Source of the DNA: Termitomyces sp. T153
Lineage: Eukaryota; Basidiomycota; Agaricomycetes; Agaricales; Lyophyllaceae
Direction of reading: 5' to 3'
Assembly: GCA_018296165.2 (NCBI GenBank)
Contig: JACKQL020000029.1
Span: forward strand, 248,001-312,000
Length of the DNA stretch: 64,000 nt
How positions within the stretch are numbered: position 1 is the stretch's first letter; each line of letters opens with the position of its first letter. Positions 33,401 through 44,100 of this stretch are shown here, one piece after another. The notes beneath the pieces are model-generated. The model searched no databases. It had not been told where the DNA came from and saw nothing but the letters and a program-made list of their open reading frames with translations. The translations under genes were made by a program, and so were the position numbers.

Positions 33401-34526
33401 CCCGCCATCGCCCCCACGGACTACTGAAACCCCTCCCCGTTGGTCGCCGCCCCTGGTCTTCGATATCAATGGATCATATCGTCGAACTCCCCAATTCCGA
33501 AGGTTTCGACGCGATCCTCGTCGTCGTCTGCCGCCTTACCAAGCAAGCCCTCTTTATTCCCTGCCACACCACTGACACCGCCCCGGATTTCGCCAAACTA
33601 TTTTTAGAACACGTATTCTCCAAACACGGGCTTCCCGATGACATCGTCTCCGACCGTGGGCCCCTATTCGTGTCTCATTTCTGGAAATCGCTGTGCAAGG
33701 CGCTTGAGATCAAGACCAGCCTCTCTACCGCCTATCACCCGGAAACCGACGGGCAAACCGAGCGCGTAAACCAGACGTTAGAACAGTACCTTCGCCTCTA
33801 CGTTAACTATTTACAGAACGACTAGCGCGCGGAGCTCCCCCTCGCCAAATTCACCTACAACAACACGCCTCATTCCGCCACCGGAGTTTCCCCCTTTTAC
33901 GCCAACAAGGGCTACAATCCCCGACTCACACTGTCCCTCAAGGACATCCCCTCCCACGTTGCCCACGAAGTCGCCGAGGACCTCCGGTCCCTCCACCAAT
34001 TCCTCCGGGACGAGATCGACACCGCCAACCAAGCCTACTCCAAGCATGCCGACGCCCGCCGCCAGCCGACCCCCGACTGGCCCCCCAGCACCTTGGTCTG
34101 GCTCGACCGACGAAATCTTAAGACCCGGAGGCCCTCTATCAAACTCGACCACAAACGCCTCGGTCCATTCAAGATCCTCCGGAAGGTCTCCACCCACGCT
34201 TACAAACTCGACCTGCCTCCGGGTCTAAAGGGTCTCCACCCTGTATTCCACGTTCGACTCCTTGAAAGGCACGCTCCGGACCCCTTCCCCGGCCAACGCC
34301 CCAGCCGACCGCCCCCCGTCGAAGTCGAGGACGAGTACCACTACGAGGTCGACGAGATCCTTGACTCCCGGGTAGGTCCGGCCGACTCCAGTACTTGGTC
34401 CGATGGAAGGGCTACGGGCCTGAGGACGATACGTGGGAGCCCCGAAGGAACCTCGACAGAGCCCCCGACGAAATCCGGGACTTCCACCGACAGAATCCCG
34501 CCAAGCCCCGGAACCCCCGGGACTGA
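30451..34526 (+). pseudogene. Retrotransposon Pol with two tandem protease domains; broken by a stop and a frameshift
   Basis: The frame opens upstream at 30343, overlapping gag by 34 nt in the -1 frame; its first ATG is at 30451. Domains by residue from that ATG: aspartic protease 1 with VDSGATDNF (Asp 37) and VVLGFSWL; aspartic protease 2 with LIDSGASGVF (Asp 194) and IVLGLPWLR; reverse transcriptase with FAKKKDGSLRLCVDYRGL, YLVMPFGMTNSPATFQ and YLDD (570-573); RNase H with LECDASDYAI (about 719) and CRQARW; integrase with an H2C2 zinc finger (GHPG...CEPCLRAK) and catalytic D in SMDHI, D in VSDRGP and E in DGQTERVN. TAG at 33823-33825 interrupts the integrase where the family has a Trp codon. 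The frame resumes ([17 protein letters not shown] ... FHVRLLERH). A one-base deletion near 34375 then splits the chromodomain (VDEILDSR | [17 protein letters not shown]), which ends at 34526. Otherwise well preserved. Confidence 0.92.
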
Positions 34527-34756
34527 CCCAACACAGATGGCAATAGTGGGCGTAACCCCCGCCTCTGGGTTCACCAGGGATTCAACTCCCACCAATACTC
34601 TCCTACGTGTTTCCACTTACTCCTCTCCTCGCTCTATCTGAAACTCCTCACACTCAGCAGAGGGTCCAAAGACTGTATAGGCACAAACGATGTACAGGTA
34701 TATACTTGAACAAGAAAGGGGCAGGGAACAAGTCAGCGACGGGGTCCGAATTCCCC

Positions 34757-36452
34757 TCACTCTCCCTCCTCCTCCGACCCTAACCCCGCTACCCTTCCCA
34801 CCATGACCACCTCCAACTGTGCCACTACCGCCGCCAGAACCTCGGGTTGCCCGGGGAGCGGTTCCCCCACGTCCGTCGCTATCTCCCACCACGCCCCGGG
34901 GTCTGCCGTCGCCCTCCGCCGATGCCCTGCCAACAGACGCCCCATCTGCGTTACCCCTTGGCCCAACTCCGGCGGAAGGTCCCCGGGCATCCTCGCCAAC
35001 CCATCGTGGATGGACCCCAGCGCTGCCGACGCCCCGTCGAGAAGGATGCGATGCTCCCGGGCCCAGTCTGTGGAACCCGAGTCAACGCTAGGGAAAAGAA
35101 GGCGGGACAACCACTCACGAAGCACTCCTCGCCGGCCCGAGGCCACCTCGTTGGCGAGCCACTCCTCCCGCCGTCGCGCCCTCTCCGCCGCCGCCCGGAC
35201 TTCCCCAGCGCCGGAATCCTGCCGAGTCTCCCGCGCCCCTGGGCCCCCTGCCTGCTGCGCCGCCACTTCCGCCGCTTCCGCCCGCGCCTGCAAATGCACC
35301 GTCCGCACCTCCAACTCCTGCAGACGCGATAATCGCTCCGTGGCAGTCCCGACGGCGACGTCCTTGTCCTTCCGCGCCAGGTCCTGTTCCCTCCGAACCC
35401 CGTCTAACTCCCGTCGAGCCCCGTCCCTCTCCTCCCGTACCCCCTGAATCTCCCCCTCGCGTGCGACCAACAACCGTTCCAAGCCCTCTACCCGACGCCG
35501 CAGATAGGCCTCCGCAACCGACCACGACCCGTCCGCGGACTGCTCAACGGGGACTCCGGACGTAGGGGAATACACCGCGGAACCGGGGGGGCCCCCCATT
35601 ACCTGCTCGCCCCGCGCCCGCTTACTGGGACCCGCCTCGGGTGAAGGGGACGCCCTCCATTTCCCCTTCTCCTGCCTGGAAGGGGCCCCCTCCTTCCGCC
35701 CACCCCGCGGAGGGCCCACCTTCATGACAGACGCGCTAACCCGTTCCCCCTCCCCAGCCCCGGAGCCCCTCCCCGACACCCTGCCCTTCCGTCCCTCCTC
35801 CAGCTGTGCTGCGACCCAACCCTGATCCCACCCTTGCTCCGCCGCGACGCAAACGGCCCGCCAACTCAGGGTGACGGAACACTTCTCGTGCCGCGAACGG
35901 CACGGGAGGCACACCAACGTGTCCCGCCGCACCCCCGATGCCGGTTCCTCAAACTCACACTGCTCCCCCCGTCGGGTACAAGACGCGCACTGCAAGGGCA
36001 TGTTGGTCCGGGAGACACGAAACTAAGTGGCCACTCACCGGGGCCGCCGACTGACACCACTCAAGGGTGGGGGGACCCCTCGCCCGACCCACCGCCTCGG
36101 CAAACTGCTCCGGCGTCACCTCCACCTGCACCACCCTCGAACCCTCTGGAACAAGTCGAACCACCCCCGGGCGAATGCCAGGCTTGGAACGCGTAGAAGT
36201 AACCACGCCCGCCGGGGGCTGCGTTGCATCCGCACCAGACGGTGGCCCTGAGGGACCAGCCACGGCCGCGGACAACTCTGCGAGGGGACAATCAGTGTTC
36301 TGGGATACATAGAACGGGCCGCACTCACGACTACGGTACATCGCCTCGACCCGACGGCGATCTCGGCGACCCTCTGAATCTTCGGAGGACGACGGCTGGG
36401 AAGGTGGGGACGGCGACCTAGATGCTGTGGGAGAATAAGCTGAAGAAGACAT
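34757..36452 (-). CDS. Antisense gene in the retrotransposon: Zn2Cys6-like cluster plus coiled coil
   Basis: Encoded opposite to gag-pol, between pol and the 3' LTR. The ATG at 36452 opens a Ser/Pro-rich segment (MSSSAYSPTASRSPSPPSQP). A 51-bp intron (36278-36328, GTGAGT...CGCAG) and a 49-bp intron (35990-36038, GTGAGT...TGCAG) keep the frame. Joining at the second places CASCTRRGEQC directly after EWCQSAAP. The cysteines follow CX2CX6CX15CX2CX6C (CASCTRRGEQC ... CLPCRSRHEKC), the layout of the fungal Zn2Cys6 binuclear cluster with a somewhat long middle loop. After a basic Gly/Ser-rich linker there is a strong coiled coil of about 90 residues (RRRVEGLERLLVAREGEIQG, REELDGVRREQDLARKDKD type). 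A helical C-terminal domain ends GLGSEEEGE. Product about 531 residues. A DNA- or chromatin-binding, dimerising regulator is likely but unproven. Its introns, antisense to element RNA, would survive retrotransposition. Confidence 0.8.
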
Positions 36453-36487
36453 CGCAACAAGCTGGCGGGCTCCTGGGTGCGTCCACC

Positions 36488-36497
36488 CCTTTTTAAT
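36488..36497 (-). promoter_or_regulatory. TATA-like element of the antisense gene
   Basis: On the minus strand ATTAAAAAGG lies about 36-45 bp upstream of the ATG at 36452, the only AT-rich stretch in a GC-rich neighbourhood. It would drive transcription opposite to the LTR promoter. Confidence 0.4.
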
Positions 36498-36652
36498 GAA
36501 TCAAGAAGGGGCCCCTGACGAACGGCGGCCGCACCTCAACTTCCTTCCCCACGCCGCCGCCGCTCGCTGCGGTTTGATCAATATTGATCAACTTCGATTC
36601 CCACGCCCTACCGATGCCCGACTCGCTCCCCGCGTCTCGAGGGTCTCGACGC

Positions 36653-36666
36653 TGAAGGGGGGGTGA
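36653..36666 (+). other. Polypurine tract before the 3' LTR
   Basis: TGAAGGGGGGGTGA immediately precedes TGTCACG of the 3' LTR; this is the usual position and composition of the plus-strand primer. Confidence 0.85.
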
Positions 36667-37671
36667 TGTCACGACCCGCTCCCTAGATCCCTAGACACGG
36701 CCCCCAACCCCTCCTGATAACTCCCCGGAACCCCGCCCACACTTTCGACGCCCACACTGGGCAACTCCGACGCTTCTCCGGCAAACCCCGACGGCAACTC
36801 CCTATCCGTAGCCATCAACACCCCCTTGAAACCCTCCCCCACCGTTCCTGGACACGTCATACGTCCCCGACCCCCTACCCTAGTTCACCCGACCCATCCC
36901 GGAGTGCCACGACGCCCCGGAGCGGCCGCGCCCCCAACTGATCCCATCAGAATACCGCCGCGGCCCGAACTTGGGTTGTACCCGACACCCGTCGACTCAG
37001 CACAGCCCCGTCGACCCCCGCCATCACATCCGCCGCCCTTGGAGGCACCCAGTAGTTGGTATATAAGTCATAGAATGACTCCTCGGACCCTAGTCTTGAT
37101 ATTACATTTTACCGGTTTCCTATGTTTCGTCTCTCGTCTCGTCTGTATTTCTGTTCCTAGGTTTCGAATCTATCTTTTCTCAGTCTCGTCTCGTCTCCGT
37201 CTCGTCTCGTCTCCGTCTCGTCTCAACTGTACATATTTCCTTTGTTCCCCAGAAGTTCCCTTGCTCCCTACATCAGTACGAACTCCGCGCACGCGCCACG
37301 ACCTGAACATTCCTAACGACAACCCCGGGCCTCACTACCCGCTCACCCCGGAACCCATCAAGCCCCGGTAATCCCCTATCCAACCGACCCCGCCCCCCCC
37401 GACAGCCGAGAAGCCTCCGCCTACCCCGCAATCCCCTCGTGCGTCCGCTAACGAGCTCCGACACCCACCCCGGGTCAACGACCAGTACCTCCGGTCTTAG
37501 ACCCCTCTGAATCACTCCGGACCTACTCGGGCCGCTATCCCTAGGGGCCCCTCGCAAGCCTTCCCCACCTCCGCTCCAACCCCGGGCGCCTGGTTATAAA
37601 CGCAGGACATCGCGTCCGCCTAGTAAGGACTCGCCAGTGTACTGAGCCACCGTCGTCAGCGGAACCTGACA
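36667..37671 (+). repeat. 3' LTR (1005 bp)
   Basis: Same ends as the 5' LTR, preceded by a G-rich polypurine tract and followed by the target duplication. It has two rather than five full units of the 16-bp GTCTC repeat, which accounts exactly for the 48-bp length difference. Confidence 0.95.
37183..37224 (+). repeat. 16-bp tandem array in the 3' LTR (two units)
   Basis: Counterpart of the five-unit array in the 5' LTR; same unit, shorter by exactly 48 bp. Confidence 0.9.
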
Positions 37672-38013
37672 GTTTCAATGTAAATGATCAGTCGTCCGAA
37701 TCTCCGAATGGTGCAGTTCGTCCTCAGGACACCGACCCCTCCTGGCCGTGTAGAAAGCAGAAAACTAATCTATCTATATATTATGCGACTGGACCATGTA
37801 GTATAGATATTCTTAATGGTTTACAAATATAAGTGTGACAGTTTAAATAATTGGTTGCTTAGTACTAACTTTTATAATTTAATTTTCAGCATCTCTAATA
37901 TATACCAGTGGACATTGTAGTATTTTGTTAATAATGTAATATAGATACATGATTGGTTTATAGATGAAATCTCAGTGTATTGAATGGTAAGAGAAAAGCA
38001 ACACTTGGTCAAC

Positions 38014-38711
38014 AAAATACAAAGACCTAACCGAATGAAGTGAGGTTGGGTCTGGGATGAAGCATTGAGTTTGAAATACAAGGACCTAACTGAACGAAGT
38101 GAGGTTGGGTCTAGGATGAAGCATTAAGTTTGAAATACAAAGACCTAACCAAACAAAGTGAGGTTGGGTCTGGGACTTAGCATTGAGTTTGAAATACAAA
38201 GACCTAACCGAACGAAGTGAGGTTGGGTCTGGGATGAAGCATTAAGTTTGAAATACAAGGACCTAACCAAACGAAGTGAGGTTGGGTCTGGGAATTAGCA
38301 TTGAGTTTGAAATACAAAGACCTAACCGAACGAAGTGAGGTTGGGTCTGGGATGAAGCATTAAATTTGAAATACAAGGACCTAACCAAACGAAGTGAGGT
38401 TGGGTCTGGGAATTAGCATTGAGTTTGAAATACAAAGACCTAACCGAACGAAGTGAGGTTGGGTCTGGGATGAAGCATTAAGTTTGAAATACAAGGACCT
38501 AACCGAACAAAGTGAGGTTGGGTCTGGAAATTAGCATTGAGTTTGAAATACAAAGACCTAACCGAACAAAGTGAGGTTGGGTCTGGGATGAAGCATTAAG
38601 TTTGAAATACAAGGACCTAACCGAACGAAGTGAGGTTGGGTCTGGGATGAAGCATTGAGTAGAATATCAAGGACCTAACCGAACGAAGTGAGGTTGGGTC
38701 TGGGATGAAGC
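38014..38711 (+). repeat. 59-bp hairpin-forming tandem repeat, 12 units
   Basis: The unit contains GACCTAACC...GGTTGGGTC, which can pair as a 9-bp stem (one G-T pair) around an 11-base loop. Adjacent units alternate between AAAGACCTAACC and AAGGACCTAACC types and GATGAAGC or AATTAGC spacers, suggesting amplification as dimers. Confidence 0.9.
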
Positions 38712-38713
38712 AA

Positions 38714-38752
38714 GAGCTACAGGCCCGTGCCAAAGGCACGGGGCGTAGCTCG
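38714..38752 (+). other. Helitron 3'-terminal hairpin, copy 1
   Basis: GAGCTAC and GTAGCTC form the outer stem and GCCCGTGCC/GGCACGGGGC the inner stem around a 3-base loop. Expected to act as the rolling-circle termination signal. Confidence 0.8.
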
Positions 38753-39495
38753 TCTATATATTATGCGACAATGGACATGGGAAAGTGGCTGTGTGGATGC
38801 CTTTTTGGGTCTCTGCTCAAGTAAGCCTGACTAATGCTGACCAATTCTTACATAAGAATTGCCTTTTAAAGGTGAACATGATACAAGTTGGCTGTTTTTG
38901 GCCGTTTGAACATGTTTTCTTGAAGAAAAATTACAGTAGACAGCTTTAATACATATATGCAATCTTTTGACTATGTGTGAAACATGCCAGATAGTCTGCA
39001 GGTGTCAAAAAGGCCAAACGCAATTTAGTGGACACTGTTTTTCACGCCTCGCGCGTTTTTTGACACAATATGACCAAATAATGGGCATTTCCGAGGTTGT
39101 GGAAAGGAGGCCACACGACAAAGTATGTTTCGTCACATCTATTGATTGATTGATGTTGACTAACAAGCTTATTAGTAACTCCTTAACCACATTGAGCTAT
39201 TGATACATCAAATATCTCATCATGCAAGTCAATTTTAATGGTTTTTGACTGTTAAATTGCTTAACAATGGGTGTTTCAGGCAACCACCTACTACTCCTGA
39301 AAGCCAAAGGCAACAAGCTAGGAATCAAAGGAGACTTGAACAGTTACAAATCCATGACTTTTGACTGTTAAATTGCTTAACAATGGGTGTTTCAGGCAAC
39401 CACCTACTACTCCTGAAAGCCAAAGGCAACAAGCTAGGAATCAAAGGAGACTTGAACAGTTACAAATCCATGACTGTTTTGCTTGGCCTTGCTAA
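38753..39495 (+). mobile_element. Helitron copy 2: 5' fragment
   Basis: Directly abuts copy 1. It begins TCTATATATTATGCGAC, and from about 38960 to 39360 it matches 40785-41170 of the autonomous copy (for example CACTGTTTTTCACGCCTCGCGCG). It stops soon after the first codons of the helicase gene and has no 3' hairpin end. It contains a 116-bp internal tandem duplication. Confidence 0.8.
39243..39474 (+). repeat. 116-bp tandem duplication inside Helitron copy 2
   Basis: The block starting TTTTGACTGTTAAATTGCTT and ending CAGTTACAAATCCATGAC occurs twice head to tail. The same block occurs once in the autonomous copy (about 41062-41172). Confidence 0.9.
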
Positions 39496-40282
39496 TCTAT
39501 ATACTATGCGACGACTCCTGGGAAAGTGGCTGTGCCTCAATCTTCCAATAACCTGGGAAGATTCCTTATGTAATGCTTATGTAAAATTACATAACTTGGC
39601 TGGCCTCTAATTTTCGGCCTTTTCCTTTGGTGTGTGGCAAAGATCAATCATCGCACCGAATCACTCTTTCTTTTGACCTCTCTTTCCAATCTGAAGCATC
39701 AACCATTCTCTCTGCTCTGATACTGTGAGAAGAAACTTTGATTGGCCTGATAGACTCTACTGACCCTCTTTTGGAGGTTTTTACACTTAACTGGCCATGT
39801 ATGCTCTACTTTTTGTCATCTCCAATCACTGATCATAGCTGATAACCAGATTTTCACTATTGCATCCTTCTTTAGACTTTTTCTGAGCATTGAGTAGCTT
39901 TCTCTTCTTTCAGGTGAGCTTTCTTTTCTTTGCTTAATTGTTCAATGGCTGATTTTGGTGGTTGTTTCTATATTGAAGCTGAATTGGGCTAGGTATACTC
40001 CCTTTCTGAGTGTAACTTTTATGGACTAATCATGGCTGAAATCAGACTTCACTACATTCTTCATTAGGCTCCTTTTCTGAGTGTTCAGTAGCTTTGCAGG
40101 TATGCTTTTTCTATATTTGTCTGAGAACTAATTCAAGTATTATCCATTTTCTTTTCTAAACAGTTATTGGCTTTCTGCTTTTAAGGTAGATCTCTTTCAA
40201 ACACCAAATTGCTAATCTCTGTGAATTTCAGCACCTAATGTATATGAGTTGACAGTGTAGTATAGATATTCTCAATAGTTCT

Positions 40283-40529
40283 GGGACTTGGCATTGAGTT
40301 TGAAATACAAGGACCTAACCGAACGAAGTGAGGTTGGGTCTGGGACTTGGCATTGAGTTTGAAATACAAGGACCTAACCGAACGAAGTGAGGTTGGGTCT
40401 GGGAATTAGCATTAAGTTTGAAATACAAGGACCTAACCAAACGAAGTGAGGTTGGGTCTGGGATGAAGCATTGAGTAGAATATCGAGGACCTAACCGAAC
40501 AAAGTGAGGTTGGGTCTGGGATGAAGCAA
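40283..40529 (+). repeat. 59-bp hairpin-forming tandem repeat, 4 units
   Basis: Same unit as at 38014-38711, at the 3' end of Helitron copy 3. Confidence 0.9.
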
Positions 40530-40568
40530 GAGCTACAGGCCCGTGCCGAAGGCATGGGGCGTAGCTCG
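40530..40568 (+). other. Helitron 3'-terminal hairpin, copy 3
   Basis: Same structure as copy 1 with one mismatch (GGCATGGGGC). Confidence 0.8.
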
Positions 40569-41100
40569 TCTATAATATATGCGACGACTCCTGGGAAAGT
40601 GGCTGTGCGCCCATTATATGTGACGACTTTGGACTGTGCTGACTAAAATTTGTCAGCGCTGACAAATGCTGACAAATTTCAACCCTTTTATGGTAATAGA
40701 ATCAGACTTGGCTGTTTTGCTGCTCTTCGGATACATTTTTTACAAAAAAAAATACAGTAGACAACTTTAATGAATAAATACTATCTTTTGACTATGTGTA
40801 AAAGGTGCCAATTAGTCTGCAGGGATGAAAAAGGCCAAACGCGATTTAGTGGACACTGTTTTTCACGCCTCGCGCGTTTTTTGGCACAACATGACTAAAT
40901 AATGGGCATTTCCGAAGTTGTGGAAAGGAGGCCACACGACAAAGTATGTTTCGTCACATCTATTGATTGATTGATGTTGACTAACAAGCTTATTAGTAAC
41001 TCCTTAACCACATTGAGCTATTGATACATCAAATATCTCATCATGCAAGTCAATTTTAATGGTTTTTGACTGTTAAATTGCTTAACAATGGATGTTATAG

Positions 41101-44100
41101 GCAACCACCTACTACTCCTGAAAGCCAAAGGCAACAAGCTAGGAATCAAAGGAGACTTGAACAGTTACAAATGACAGATCCTGACAATTGTCGAGCAAAT
41201 AGAAACAATAGATCTTTGGAACAGATCAATACTGTGGTTGTCCCACCACTTCAATTGGGGCCTGGGGGTATCAATCAATCTATGGGAACTGGGGGTTTGA
41301 GACCTATAGCCACTGCTTCTGGCTCTTTGGGAAGACCTATTAGGCAGGCAGCAGCTGCTGCTGATCCATTTTTTATGGACATTTCAGAAACTGTTTTGCC
41401 TGAAGGGTGGGATGCTCCTTTGCAGAATCCCATACCTAGAGTGGTGCCACCTCTACCTCCTCCTGTACAGAGAAGATGCAATAGACTCAATCAGTCTGCT
41501 GTTGCTCAAGCTGCTATGGTCATTCCAGAAACAGTTTTACTAGAAGGTTGGGATGCTCCTTTACAGAATCCCTTACCTAGAATGGTGCCACTGTTGCCTG
41601 CTCCTGTACATAGAAGGGTCAGAAATCCTCTTTTACCAGAGCTTATAATGGTACCAGCTCCACTTGCTCCCCAAGCACTGTTGGAAGAGCAACAAAGGCT
41701 GAGACAGAGGCAACAAGAGCAGGCACTGGCAATCTTGCAAGAGCAACAAAGGCTAAGGCATATTGTTATGGGTACAGAGCAGGAGAGGCAACAACAAGGG
41801 GCACTAGCAGTGTTGCAAGAGCAACAAAGACTGAGACAAGATCAGGAAAGGCAACAGGCATTGGTTATTTTGAGCCAGGAAAGACAGGAGAGAGCAAGAC
41901 AGGAAGAAGAGCTATTCAGAGCAGAGGTCAGTTCAAGACTACTTCAAAATGCTACTTTAATTAACAAAGTTCAATAGCATATTGATCTGAATCCTGAACA
42001 TAGGCCTTTGAATGCAGCTATGGCTCAAAGAATCTTTCAAGGCTGGGAACAGCAACATGAAGCTGATCTGGAAGAGGATTTCAATGATTTAGGTCCTCAG
42101 AATGATATACCTTCTGAGGATGACTTGGAATATGTTGATCCTGCTCAGCATCAACTAGCAGAGCAATTGGATCCTCCTCTTGATGATCCATTGGGTCCTC
42201 AGGATGACATGTCTTCTGATGATGGCTTGGAATATGTTGATCCTGCTCAACAGAGACCTGCAGAAGACTTGGACCCTGCCCTACCCAATGATCCACCACA
42301 ACCAGAAAATCCTGCTGAAAATATACCAGCAGAAGAACTAGAGCCTCCCCTTGGACTTCCTATTCCACCACAACTTGGTCCTATTCAGCCTGTTCCAAGA
42401 GGAAGGCAACCTTACTTGGTTGAATACCCTCCACACTATCTTGGTCCTATGACTGTTATATGTCCACACTGCCAAGCTTTACATTTTGATGCTGAAAAGC
42501 TCACCAAGTCTACTAGAAACAGCCCAAAGTTTGGCATGTGCTGCTTACAAGGCCAAGTAAACTTGCCCAGGCTTCAAGATGCTCCAGCAGATTAACAGAA
42601 CCTGCTCCATGGGCATCATCCTCTCTCTGACACCTTTAAAACATCTATCCGTCAATACAATGCAGCCTTTGCATTCACATCTTTGGGAGTCAAAATTGAC
42701 CATGCTATAACCAATGCACCTGGACCATACAGCTTTAGGATCAATGGAGAACTACATCATTTGACAGGTGCCTTGCTTCCTATTGAAGGCAATCTGCCTG
42801 TATATGCACAGCTCTACTTTTATGATCACAATCAGCAATTGGCTTTTCGTCAACAGAACAATCCCAGGCTTGATCCTCAGATAATGGCCTCTTTGCAGGA
42901 TATGCTTGCTAGAGTCAATCCCTTCATTGGCTTATACAAGCAGGCCAGGCAGATCATGGGAGAAGTTCCAGAAGGCCAACCACAAAGGCTTTCTGTCAAG
43001 CTTACAGCTGATTTTGGAGATCCTTGACGCTATAATGACCCTAATGAACAGGAGGGAGTTGCAGCTGTAATTCCAGGAGATGGCTCAGAAGAGCGATCAA
43101 ATGATTGTGATATAGTCTTGCACTTGCATGGAGGTCAATTGAAGCAGATCAGTCACTTGCACCCATATTACACTCCATTACATTATACCATCATCTTTCC
43201 CACTGGACAGCCTGGATTTCACACCAACATTCACTCTCATTTTGGACCACAGAATCAACAAAGATCAGCAAAGGTCACCCAAACAGCATATTATGCATAC
43301 AGGCTGCAGCAAAGGACTTTGGAATTCAATGCACCATTACTCTGGAGTGGGAGGCTATTTCAACAATATGTTGTAGATGCATGGGCTTCTACTGAACAAA
43401 ACAAGTTGAATTGGATTCGACACAACCAGAAAAAGATCAGGGCTGAAGTCTATCAGGGAGTAGTGGATGCTGCTGCTGGAGATGAACAAGTTACCCCACA
43501 AAGCTGTCATGTTATCCTCCCATCCTCCCATACTGGAAGTGATCGACAGATGCAGCAATTATTCTAGGACTCTATGGCTATCTGCAGGAATTTTGGAAAA
43601 CCTGACCTCTTCTTGACTATGACTGCCAATCCAAAGTGGTCAGAAATTGAAGAAGCTCTCTTGAAGGAACCTGCAGTCAATGGGAAAAGGCAAACAGCTG
43701 CTGATCAACCTGATATTGTTGCCAGAGTTTTTGAACTCAAGAAAAATGCTGTAGTAAAGGAGATCAAGGAAGGTCTCTTTGGCAGCTGTGTGGCTTATGT
43801 TCATACCATTGAATTCCAAAAGAGAGGACTTCCACATATGCACATCTTGATCTTTTTCCATCGCCATCACAGGATCAAGGATGCACCTGATGTGGATTCC
43901 ATTGTCTCTGCTCAGATTCCAGATCCAGTCACTCAGCCTCAATTGTATCAGGTATTGGCTTTGTTTGAATTCTGAATTCAGTTACTTATCTTTGTTGTCA
44001 GGTTGTTACTGCCAACATGGTCCATAGCCCATGTGGAGCTGCCAAACCCAATGCTAAGTGCATGGTAGATGGCAAATGTTCCAAGAAATACCCAAAGGAA

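Larger units (their letters stand above)
26776..37676 (+). mobile_element. Ty3/gypsy-type LTR retrotransposon with extra antisense gene, 10.9 kb
   Basis: Boundaries are the TG...CA ends of two nearly identical LTRs (26781-27833 and 36667-37671), flanked by a perfect 5-bp target duplication GTTTC (26776-26780 and 37672-37676). Order inside: short leader, gag, pol (protease, reverse transcriptase, RNase H, integrase, chromodomain), antisense gene, polypurine tract. The domain order RT-RH-IN and the chromodomain-like end assign it to Ty3/gypsy chromoviruses. The LTRs differ by only two substitutions and the copy number of a 16-bp internal repeat, so insertion is recent. The coding part is C-rich and GC-rich, unlike the flanking host DNA and the neighbouring Helitrons. 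Pol is interrupted, so this copy is not autonomous. Confidence 0.95.
37773..38752 (+). mobile_element. Helitron copy 1: short non-autonomous deletion derivative
   Basis: Starts TCTATATATTATGCGAC after an A and ends ...GGCGTAGCTCG. The first 17 or so bases match the 5' end of the other copies. From about 37790 it is the same sequence as the 3' end of the autonomous copy (46785 onwards), so the whole coding part is deleted. It carries 12 units of the 59-bp repeat. Confidence 0.85.
39496..40568 (+). mobile_element. Helitron copy 3: non-autonomous, with foreign filler
   Basis: Begins TCTATATACTATGCGACGACTCCTGGGAAAGTGGC (first 17 bases family-specific) and ends with four 59-bp repeat units and the terminal hairpin. 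The 700 bp between about 39540 and 40240 do not resemble the autonomous copy and contain no gene I can support. Confidence 0.8.

Noticed and set aside
38014..38711. CRISPR-like array of regular repeats
   Set aside because: Units are contiguous tandem repeats without unique spacers, in a eukaryotic Helitron end.
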